From Pyrrhosoma nymphula (Eukaryota; Arthropoda; Insecta; Odonata; Coenagrionidae), in NCBI GenBank assembly GCA_963573305.1, contig OY754329.1, positions 131,303,422 through 131,367,421 of the forward strand: 64,000 bases of DNA. Reading direction: 5' to 3'. Below are positions 54,015 to 64,000 of this stretch, in pieces; position 1 is the first letter of the stretch, and every line of letters starts with the position of its first letter. The notes beneath the pieces were generated by a model. The model did not search any database and was not told where the DNA came from. It was given only the letters and a program-made list of their open reading frames with translations. The position numbers and the translations under genes are program-made.

Positions 54015-57000
54015 CTATCGATGTCATGGAACTGAAAATTTTCACCTATACTATGCACTCCTCTGAACCTCTCTCTTTTTTGTTTTCGATCTCACAGCCA
54101 CATGACGCGACGTGAGAACTTTAGAAGTCACGGTAGAGTTCGGTATTAAGACTCTTCCCAAGTTCTTCATTATTCTCAAAGGCGTTAAGATCCCAAGCTG
54201 TCAATTTCAACTCCATGGGGCCCAGATATTGAAGTGTGTCAGCCTTGCGATGTGACCGTGTTATAAGCAGATCAGAATAAAAGGCAAACATGAACGAATA
54301 TGTCATCAGTATACATCGGATTATGAACCGGCAATAAATCTCAATTATGCACGTGTAGTACTATGAAACAAATGGGTTCTTTGGAGTATAACAAGATAGT
54401 GACATTGGCATGCTAACATTCTGGTTGAATTGTGTCGAAGCCCGTATATTCTCTTGTTACCATAAGAATCACCATCACAATATTTATCCCAAAAAGTGCT
54501 TTTTTATCACAAAAGGGTAGAAGCCACTGAACAAATTTCTTTCCAGTTTTATAGAAATAATATTTTTTTTTCACTACAAATGTTACAATTTTTCAGATTT
54601 TTTAAATCACTGGGGTCAGTTTGGACTTATGAAAATTAGCTGTATCAAATGTAAGCGCGGCAACGCTGGTAAGGTGAAATGAAATATCTGGGTGTCATTG
54701 TAGGAGGAGAAAATAATTTCATCATTCAATTGACTGCTTGCATAACTCCTCGTCAATTGGATCTCTGGTCAAACTCTACTTCCGTGGAAGTAAAATGTAA
54801 CTTTTCTCGCGAGACACCAGTCCGGCTGAACTCTATCAAATCGACAAATGAATGCCTCAGTGCTATAGGTGATTCATTGCTCAATCGGCTCATCAGTGTG
54901 GCAGACAGAAAATATCGTATTCTGATCTATGCCAAACATGACTAGCAGCGAAGGTATTTCATGTCTGCCGAAACCGTTGATGATTTTTTCCTCAGTTAAG
55001 TTCTACGTAATGACTAGCCTATGATATGTGCCTGCAAAGTGCTGCCCGCAAAGAAGTTTTTTTAAACTGCAATACTATTAATGAATTGTTGAATCTATCC
55101 TTAATTTTATGAAAACTTGGTAAACGACGCTAGGTCGCCTGTGGCGCTGAGCACAAATAATCTTATCTCGCCTTCCGCTCTGTCGCGACACCAACGAATG
55201 TATAAGCGAAGAAAGGCATGTCTTATTTTGCCGCAACCCAACCCACCTTGCGCAAGCAAAATAAAACAACCGTTTGATGTTTCGCTCAGCCTAAAAAATG
55301 AACGGAAATCGAATTCCTGTTTGTTTGTTTGCATGGCCATCCATCCTCGCCTCACGAAATAATAGTTCCATTCCGCAAACATGTTTGCTTAACGGAGCAC
55401 GGGAGGAAGAGTTGAGTGAGTGGTAACGAAAAAAAACAATCACCTCTTCGCCGATTAACTACTCTGCAGTCCCTCTTATTAAGTCAGCCATGACTGCGCG
55501 GCTAAAAGGGCATTACTGACATTGAACATAAAAGGACGTAACTTAAGGTAATTGAACTTAAGCGTATGTGTCAGCATTCATAACGCGCCCTCAGAACATA
55601 AAACAGATCCACTGCGACGAATGCGACTTCCTGCTTAGTGTGAAACATCGCCTGACAGGGTGTGATAGTTATTGGAGGGTGCGCAACAGGCCGGGTGTAT
55701 GGGTTAACCCTAAGAAACCATTCTAGGTGACGTCCTTGACTGCTTCAACCGAGTTTTCAGCTATATAAAATATACTAGCCTTCAATATAGAATTATATTT
55801 CAGAGATGGGCACAATGATACAATTAATATTGAATATTTTATTTAAAAAAACTTTAATTAATAATTTTAATACCCTTTAACTACGGGTTGCGCGAGGTTC
55901 AAATGAGCTGAGCCGTCGACACAACTATAATAACACAATTCAATTACTATTCATAACACATGTCTCCCCTTCATCTCTCAAGTTACATTGCTACATGTCG
56001 TTACTTTGGCAAGAAGATCAAGAAGTATCCCTTGTCGACCAATCAGAATATATCTTGAAAAGTAGACAAGCGCCTTCAGCGACGAGAATAAACATGCGTA
56101 AGAAAAGGCAACATGGAGTCGCTTTTATTTGTTATGCCTGGTGTGCTTTGCCATGAGCTGTGTTACACTCTCTGTTTCCTTTAATAAATAGAGAAGTATG
56201 TACATTTTCTGGTTTGATGACGCGGGCTCTTGCAGCATAAACTGGTATGTGAATCGCGTAGGTTAATAAATAGGAAAAATATCCTTAAACATTTTGAAAC
56301 TTAATACTCCTAACAATACGATAATAACAAATTAAAAACTCCGTGCTTCTAAGATAGGATATATCATATGCATAACAATAGAGAGAAATATTGCAAGACG
56401 GAAAGGTTTAATTCAGGAAGAGAGCATTTAACTAGTAAAGTTCAATTAAAGATTAATCCAGATCGTAATTAAAAGTAAAGGAATTTTGACTCCTATGATT
56501 GCATTTCGGTTATCCAGCGGTGATCATGGACAGGGATTTTAACTCTACCTGTCGATGGCCACCTGGATGACTAAAATAAATGCAAAGGAATCAAAATTCC
56601 TTTGCTTTCATTAACAGTTTGGATTATTCTTTAGTTTAAACGGAAACTTTAAATAAATCCCATTTTTTCGCATACAATTAGAAGCTGCAACATATATTGA
56701 TGATGTAGCCACTAATAATGTAAAGGTGAATATAGGTGGCGCGGTTTTTGTGATGTTTTTATTACTTTTTTGCATGCCTCCATGGTACACTTAATTAACA
56801 ATTTAAAAAGGAATAAAGTGAATTTAATTCCGTGATTAATTTGCATGTTTTTCATGCTATCGTGACAGAACATCAACTAATGGTCCTAGGGATGTGTGAG
56901 CGCCGTGCCCATCTCGCATGAGTAAAATGATAAGCTATAAGTAATTATGCATGTGAAATTTTTACTGAAATAGCGAATTAAATTATGATTGCGAGTTTAA

Positions 57001-60000
57001 GTATTAGTTCATGCCTAGTGCGGAATGACCCCCTGCCACACACCCTTGAGTTGGATTACAGGGTATCACGTAGATATAGATTAGGAAGCATAAGTTAAGT
57101 TACGCTCTTAAGTTATGTTTGTACGCTTTAAGTGAACGGTCCGTTCCCCTCGACCATCTCCACTCACTTGGGACCAGTGAGTCTCATTATGCTTCGCGTC
57201 CACCACTTCCATCGTGAATACGCCAAGCCAGCCGTGACGTAAGAGTGGGAGGGATGATTCGGAGAGGACGTGGGAGGGGCGAGAGATAACAAAAGAGCGA
57301 GGAACTGCGGTCCGAGGAAGATTGATTAAGAGGGAGGAGTCGTGGGAGGGGGATTTAAACGCATGCCCATCAAGAAGTGAGGAGGAGAAAAAAATTTCAA
57401 GAGGAAGGAGGAGAGAGGACGTGGGTCGGAGCCATCTTGGGAGGGGACGAGGACCCGTTAAAGAATTCTGCTCTTCTGCCAGGATATTCCTCCACCTTAA
57501 CTCAAAATGTGCTAGGCCTTGGGAGTGAATGCTCTTTGAGGACTTTTAAAATGTGCTCTTCCACATCGCCGATGATGTTATCATCAGGAAGGGCATAGCG
57601 CTCGGAATAAAGATGACAGAAAAATATCATATGTTGTATGAAAAAGAAGCATTTTTTCCGAAGAATGATCCATTAATTTTGGCAGGTGTAAAATTGTCCA
57701 TTAATTATGAATGGAATGATTTTTTCTGTGAAGTCTTGTGGTTTCACGTATGTTGGAATGAATTTTCACGGTATCTCGAATGTCCTTCATCTAATTCCTC
57801 TGTTTTCGGCTGAGAAGCTGCGTAACTGATTCATTCAATGCGGGCTACTGCATATTTCATTGGCTGCAATATTCCCCTGAGGCATCGTGCCTTTTACCGT
57901 GTCATTCCTTTAGTCAATCAATGGCTTTGAAGGGCTGTGATCATTCGAAGAGAGGTCCGTTTCTTATGAAATGAAAATTTTTTTCATAAGCAAGTGAATT
58001 GCTATTGACTGTCTAGATTGTTATTTTATTAAGGAAGGGAAGGCAGGAGAAGGGACAACAAGTTAATCCTCTATGCTTCTTCAGGTGGACGGCATATCAT
58101 TTTAACAGCATGACCATTGGTGGCCGGTGAGCCGAACACCTTGAACAACTTGAAAAGATTTCTGGATTGCGCAGAATAAGTGTCTCATGCTTTAAATTCC
58201 GAACTATCCTCTGATTGTGGTGCAATGCGGTCCTGTCGATTGACAGTTTAGGGCAATCAGGAAGTAAAGGGTTTAGAAAATCTAAATCTTCCATGCAAAA
58301 CTAATGAAGTTTTCCTGTGAACTACGAAGCCAGTGAGGCAGGCAGATGGAAATACAGCGCCTCAGATTGTGCCTCATTGAGCAGGCCGTCCGAAAACTTT
58401 TCCTCCGATTGGTCGCGGAGAAATGTTTCTCCTCGACGGACTTGGATCAAAAGAGTCGACTCGGGAGGTTTTTCACTTTCTTCACGTATATAACCCCTCT
58501 CCTGACTATCGCGGACACCGGAAATGGAAATTTATTTCGTCACGCTCGGTTTTGGACACTGTCGCAATGCTCCTACGCGATGCTCATCCCATGACAAAGA
58601 GAGAGAAGGGGATTACGCGAAGTGAAAACTCGACAAAGATGTTACGACCTCACACCCTCGCAGTGAACCACGACTTCAAAAATGTGGCAGACGAAGGGGG
58701 AAAGAATCAAAAGATTTATTCTCCACGCTCTACAGTTCTTTCCCCTTTTCCTTCAGATTTATTCAGACCGATTCTTCCAGAAAAAAACCGCTGCCGGCGC
58801 TTTAAAAGCACGAGGATAACGCTTTCCAATGAGGAGTTCCCAGATGATTCATTTGGACCGCATTATGAAGCCAATCTGCTGTTCAAGTTTTGAAAAACTT
58901 CCTATTTCAAAAGACGATCAAACCTTTCCTCAAACGGAAATGTTAGAATCCACGGGTATAAAGTGAAGCTATTTCATTGTTTTCGTAAAGCTATGAAACA
59001 TCAAAACACCGAAATTATTGCTAAGACGGAAGATGGTTTAGCTAGTCAAAACTACTTCCTCTAAACCAAGTATTCCCACAAATTAAACCCCAAAAACATT
59101 CCTTTTTCTTATTTACGTTCCACTGAAGAGGTTATACTCAGCAAGTATCTTGTCAGTCACATTTAGGGTCAGTGAAAGAATTCATGTTAGTGAATTGAGA
59201 AAACGATTAGAAATTCAGATACATATTAGGATTCTTGTTACACAATGGTTGTCAGTAAGTACTGGCACCGGTCTAAACTCATTGAGTAAATTAGAGATTT
59301 CCTAACGTCTGAAACTCATGGTAAAATTTCCGTAAACATTACATAATTTAGCCGTATAATGTCTGATCAAAATATTAGAAAAATTTTGGGTAGAAATTAA
59401 ACCGTTTTGCAAAACCGTGGATTCAAAACACGTATTGAAGAGTATAGTATGGAGCTAGTTCAATTTTTTCAAAATGTTTTTTATCAAATTACATCATAAA
59501 TGCTAAATCTTCTTTCAAGTTAATTTTTCCGTAAAAATAGGACAAGATTTTCAATCAATCAACTATTTAAAAATACTTCCAACCAATAAAAATCCTAAAG
59601 AAGCTATTGGAAAAATGGAGAATTGACAAAAAGGAAATAGACATGGAGCAAGAACATTTTTTCTATGCCTACAAGTGGCATATAATATCATAAATGCATG
59701 CGCTTCAAGAAAAGCTATAATCTTAACAGAAAATTTTGCATAATCTTCGCTAAAGTTAACTCATCTTTTAGCGTAATTATGAAGTAGAAGTTTATTTGCA
59801 TTGTGGTTAGATATTTCGAATGAAAACTATCGTAAAAAAGAATACTTTAATCCCATTTAATTTCATACTTTATTCTAATTGTTTTAGTTAAAAATCGCTT
59901 AAGAATTTTACCCGTTGCAACATCAAATTCTACATGATTTTTATGTAACGGGATTTTTCACTATGGTAACAATACGATGGCCACTTCGCAATCTTCCCTT

Positions 60001-62490
60001 TGACTTCTGCAGGCTAGTAAAATACCGAAAAGTGGCCAAAGAAGCGTTGCGTTGGTGGCATGAAGAATGCTTGAAAAAGTTGGTGGAAAAAATGTTCACT
60101 CTTTGAATTTTTTCAGTGCCTAACGGCCAGGGATGACCGATGAAAATCGTCAAGTGGAAACGTTCGTTCAGCAGAGTACACAACGAGTCATTACAGATTT
60201 GCTCGCTTCCGCAAGGATCACTTTAATAGATCCGTTAAATTTCTTTAAAGAACTAATGGCCAGAGAAACCGATGATAATCACTCAAAGGAAAAGTGCCTT
60301 TCAAGTAGTTGATAACGAATTATTATAGATTTTCCGTCCTCGCTTGAATTACATTTATGGATTAGGAAAAAAATATTAATTCAATCACAATAGGGAGGGA
60401 ACAATTGACAGCTTGGATTCTTCGGTTAAAAAAATAAATTCCCAGGAGACTAAAGAGATGAAGTAGAGTCGGAGAAGGAAGTTAAGCTGAGAGAGGGTGG
60501 AATCAACTGGGAAAATATAAATTTCCGGTCTATCAAGCGAGACAATCTTTTCTCCTTCCTTCTGGAACTTCCCTTAACCCCCATTTAATCTCTCTCATGG
60601 AAAAAGGGATGGTGCAACTACTTGAGAAAATATCCAAGTTGAAGTGAACCAAGAGTAACGACGGTATTTTTTCCTTTGGTAACCGGAGGAAATACAAAGA
60701 AAAACAAAATATCACTTCTTCTGCCGGTTTTCCGGTGTATTTAAGAACAAAACCAGTAGTGGAATTAAGAATGGACAACCTAACCTAATCTATAGCTCGC
60801 TGCTTTTATCTCACCCTCGGACAAATTTCTGCAAAACTAATTCCATCACATGCATTATTATTGGACCCCATCCGAAATATCCAATGAATATAAGAATGTA
60901 CATCGTAAAAAAATTGTTCTAGTCGAGAAGAAGCAGCATCGTTAAGTTGTGCCTTTCACCAACCGTACCTTATCCTTTGGAAATCATCATCTGACAGCAG
61001 TTTTGGATAAGGGAAAGGGAGGTGGCAAATATTCCGAGATCAAGAAACACACTGCATAGAGAAGTCATTCGAAACAACTACAGAAGATTCGATGGTACTC
61101 CAAGCCCATCCGAACCCAACTTAATCAGAATGATTACAAATGAGATATGGAAAATTTAAAAGTATAGTTTCCATTTAGCCTATCGGATATAAAACTCTTG
61201 GACACTCTAGAGGCTGCGCTGATATATTGACTCATAAAAAAGTTCTTTTGCTAAAACTTCGTTTCCAAAATATTAACACTGCTCTATATCGTGCCATATT
61301 TCTCATTTAAACAGTATTTTTTTGTGAGCATCTAAAATAATTTCCTCCCGGGTACTAGGTGAAACAGTAAACTCGCTAAAATATTAAAATAAATAGTTTA
61401 AATTTTCGAAAATTAGCCACGAGCTTTTTGATAGACAAAATGGAAAATGTCAAGGGAAGGAGAAAGGAAAAATGAAGGATTATCTTGTAAAAATATCATC
61501 CCTTCGAGTCCTTAAAACGGTTGCCATTCAAGGAAACGCTTATTCGTTTTCTTCCTCCTGAATCAACTCTCTTCGTAACCCAACACCACACTTGCTTCAC
61601 CAACGATCTTTTAAGACGGTTGACTCAAACTTTTAATGAATCGCACTGGACGCTATAGTTGCGCCATCTGACGAGCACACACCGCTCAGTTCATCTCCAC
61701 CCCTCACTTTCTCCCTGCTTCTCTCGCTCGTATGCCTGTGACGAACGGTGGACGGTCGCCAAAACGGCGAAGCCAGCGACCGAAGGCGTCACGTCGCTCT
61801 TCTTCCGAGCGATCTGTTCCAAGTCGTAAATGTCACCAGCGACGCTTAGTAGTCCCTTCCAACAACTCCATCCACCAACCAACTCCCATTCCTCCCCGTC
61901 CGGCGTTCTCACCCCCTGCTGCCCTCATCCACCCCCTTCCCCACTTTCACCCCTCCTCCCCCTCATTGACGCCTCCATCCATCTGCATCCACCCGAGAAC
62001 GCTCAGATCGCAATCCGCGACGATCAATCGAGATACATCCACACATACACAATACCCTGCAAACCAACTCTAGGGTGTGAGTAGGGGGTGAGTATTAAAG
62101 AAAACTTTCACTACACTATATTTTACTTGATGATAGTTCGCTATTGACTACATTATTATACTCTGGTGTTTTTTTTGGAGACTTGGTCATGAATAAATTA
62201 TGTCATATTAGTACCTACTCTTGCCAAAGTTTCAAAAATGATATAATAATAATTTTGATAAATGATAAATAAAATATAATAATAATTAATATTTTTAATA
62301 ATTATTAAAAACTGTCTGAATTATTAATCTAAGTATTCCACCTCAAGCCCTGATGATGAAAAGATAAATTTTCGAAGAGTGGCAAGAGTACGAATATGAC
62401 ATATTTTATTCATGAACAAGTTTCTAAAAAAATATCAATAATTTTTTACAAAAGTAAATGGAACCACGACCTTTTATGTAGCTAGTAAAA
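54015..62490. other. upstream side of fw, no gene recognised
   Basis: If fw's upstream exons are spaced like the others, this is probably fw intron or promoter region. The missing FTP half and signal peptide were looked for and not found. A GC-rich, CT-rich block at 61,640-62,080 could be promoter-like. Open frames at 55.1, 57.3 and 58.4 kb have no recognisable domains. Confidence 0.4.
56533..56620 (+). repeat. dispersed repeat shared with 8.1 kb
   Basis: TACCTGTCGATGGCCACCTG and GATGAC, then AAATGCAAAGGAATCAAAAT and TCCTTTGCTTTCATT. Direct orientation relative to 8066-8150. Confidence 0.4.
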
Positions 62491-62493
62491 ACC

Positions 62494-62795
62494 TGCGAAT
62501 ACCTGTCAGCGGGTTAAATTTCACCAACATGCACCACACTATATGCAACCAATTTCATAGAAATCATGATTATTAATGTGATTTGCCACAGCATAAATTC
62601 ATAGAGACACAAGAGTTCTTCAGGAAACGTTGATTGAACAAAAATATGCAAATACCTGTCATTGGGTAAAATTTCACCAACTTGCAACGCACTATATGCA
62701 ACCAATTTCATATAAATCATGATTATTTATGTGTTTTGCCACAGCATACATTCATAGAGACACAAGAGTTATACAGGAAACACTGATTGAGGTAT
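62494..62795 (+). repeat. two-copy tandem repeat, 153-base period
   Basis: The two copies start at TGCGAATACCTGTCA (62494) and TGCAAATACCTGTCA (62647) and share CACTATATGCAACCAATTTC, AATCATGATTATT and CATAGAGACACAAGAGTT. Identity is about 88 percent. This is non-coding sequence. Confidence 0.75.
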
Positions 62796-62799
62796 TTCG

Positions 62800-64000
62800 A
62801 TCTGAGCTAACCTCGGAATCTTTTCATTCAAGGCGTTGAAGTTGAAGGCGTGGATGGGAAGCAAAAAAGTAGTCGTAGAAGATGCGGAAAGTTAGTGGGG
62901 AGTTGGAAAATGTGATCAGATTTTTCCGTCATAATTTTAAAGGCCCAGAAATAATGTGGTTTTCGGGAACGTCCAAAACCTACCATAAAAAAGTTCTATA
63001 TTCATTTATATATCGAAATATTTGTAGTCATCAACATCAACGTCATCGTAGAAAATGATACAATGGCAAATGAAATGAGAAAATGATAAAAAAATAGACT
63101 TCATCTTTTGGAAGATTAAATATGCTCACTTCCTTCGAACCTCTGGGCTCGAACATTCATTCTTGCAAAACACACGTTCCGACGCAAACACCTCATTTAA
63201 CACAAAGCACGCCTCAGCATTTCGATAGGGAGTGACAACCGGTGGTCCTAAACCCCATTACCAACGCCACTCACCCACACCTCAAGGGGGCGATGTTAAA
63301 CAACGCCGATTTGTGGCGGAGATACGGTTTCGGTTCATTAGTGATTCACTTTTCATGTCAAAGTCGTGTCCAGTAAGTTTCTCGTCTGCGAGGCGGAAAC
63401 GGCAACCACCACCCGATGGACGCCGTGGAGCCGTCAGGTCCGCGAAAGGGTCGGGGGGAAGAAGACGCGGCGGTGAGGGCGGGAGTGAAGAAATCGGGGC
63501 CATCAGATGGGTCATCCGTCATCGGATGTCGAGCTCCGAGCCGGTTACTCCCTCGACAAAGCGACAGCAGCGGCTCATCACCCTGGGGCGCACGTGTTTT
63601 CACATTCCCAGCACTTATTTAGGAGTGGATGTCTTTAAAATCAGTCCGACATTGGGGGTACCAGGAGGTTCATTCTCGAACACCGTGATAATTATCGTAT
63701 GTAGAAACAATCTTTTTGTATTTATCACTGAAAATTATATTAGTGATAAACAGAAAAAGAAAAGTGTACTATCAAAATACTGAACTTAAAAATGTTAATA
63801 AATATTAAGTTCCAAGATATTACACACACAAGGGTTGCAGGCAATTAAGAGTTTATGCTTCCCCAACTGTTCAAGAATATGAGAGATGATTTAATAATAT
63901 GGAACCTATAAGAGAAGTTAAGAGAAGGACAAAGAAATAGTTGTTATGCACATAAATTATGTTGCTAGTCTATATATATATATAAAGAATAATGTTTGTA
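62800..64000. other. GC-rich block and AT-rich flank, no gene recognised
   Basis: 63,230-63,610 is GC-rich with open frames on both strands, including 183 codons on plus (63232-63783). Its sequence is Arg/Gly/Ser-rich at first, then hydrophobic in AT-rich DNA, which looks like chance rather than a protein family. A TA repeat lies at 63,975-63,986. Confidence 0.3.

Noticed and set aside
55078..55382. Minus-strand open frames as the missing N-terminal fw exon
   Set aside because: No signal peptide or FTP-like motifs, and the strings do not match the expected beta-sandwich start.
58423..58893. 156-codon plus-strand open frame as a gene
   Set aside because: No recognisable domain, no repeat of the pattern elsewhere, and no splice or regulatory support.
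63232..63783. 183-codon plus-strand open frame as a gene
   Set aside because: Composition changes abruptly from GC-rich Arg/Gly to AT-rich hydrophobic without domains, and competing open frames cover it on the other strand.

Overview
This is a eukaryotic nuclear window, AT-rich, with long introns and dense transposon remains. It contains one convincing host gene and very little other coding sequence. The gene content (a Furrowed-type selectin-like receptor), the mix of Penelope-like, LINE, copia and gypsy elements, and the small TTAA-flanked elements all point to an arthropod, most likely an insect. I cannot name the species from sequence alone.

Host gene: the minus strand from about 53.0 kb down to 31.2 kb carries nine exons with matching splice phases. 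Read in order they give the second half of a fucolectin-type (FTP) domain, a two-exon C-type lectin domain, three complement-control (CCP/sushi) modules with one exon each, a Pro/Glu-rich stalk, a single transmembrane segment and a cytoplasmic tail with His and Gln runs that ends in a stop codon. This matches the insect receptor furrowed (fw). The start codon, signal peptide and first half of the FTP domain lie outside the window or were not recognised. Introns range from about 0.15 kb to 10.7 kb, and several hold small transposons.

Repeats, left to right: 2.5-5.0 kb is a Penelope-like element (PLE) in which two nearly identical 3' halves, each with a GIY-YIG nuclease domain, lie head to head. 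5.4-6.2, 9.6-12.3, 12.8-13.5, 16.5-17.1 and 26.3-26.7 kb are decayed or internally deleted LINE copies; the first two and the 13.2 kb piece share a 3' hairpin. 15 kb has an inverted repeat, 20-20.9 kb a gypsy pol fragment, 21.6-23.2 kb a second PLE, and 23.6-26.1 kb a copia fragment with its 3' LTR start. 27.7-28.1 and 62.5-62.8 kb are two-copy tandem duplications.

The most interesting material is a set of short, almost perfectly palindromic insertions at 29.2 and 46.2-46.4 kb. They have 10-12 base target-site duplications and carry hammerhead-ribozyme-like motifs. The same motif is at both ends of the 2.5-5.0 kb PLE, and decayed versions lie at 49.5 kb. In the intact copies the would-be helix III is a short palindrome without a loop (ACGU, ACCCGGGU or ACCGGU), and all copies place one extra base between the CUGANGA box and helix II. 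The 46 kb unit lies inside an fw intron and has a motif on the transcribed strand. An uninterrupted copy of its target sequence lies 0.9 kb away.

Outside fw and the transposons I found no convincing genes. Three GC-rich blocks (28.3-28.7, 61.6-62.1, 63.2-63.6 kb) could be promoters or first exons of neighbours, but this is not established.
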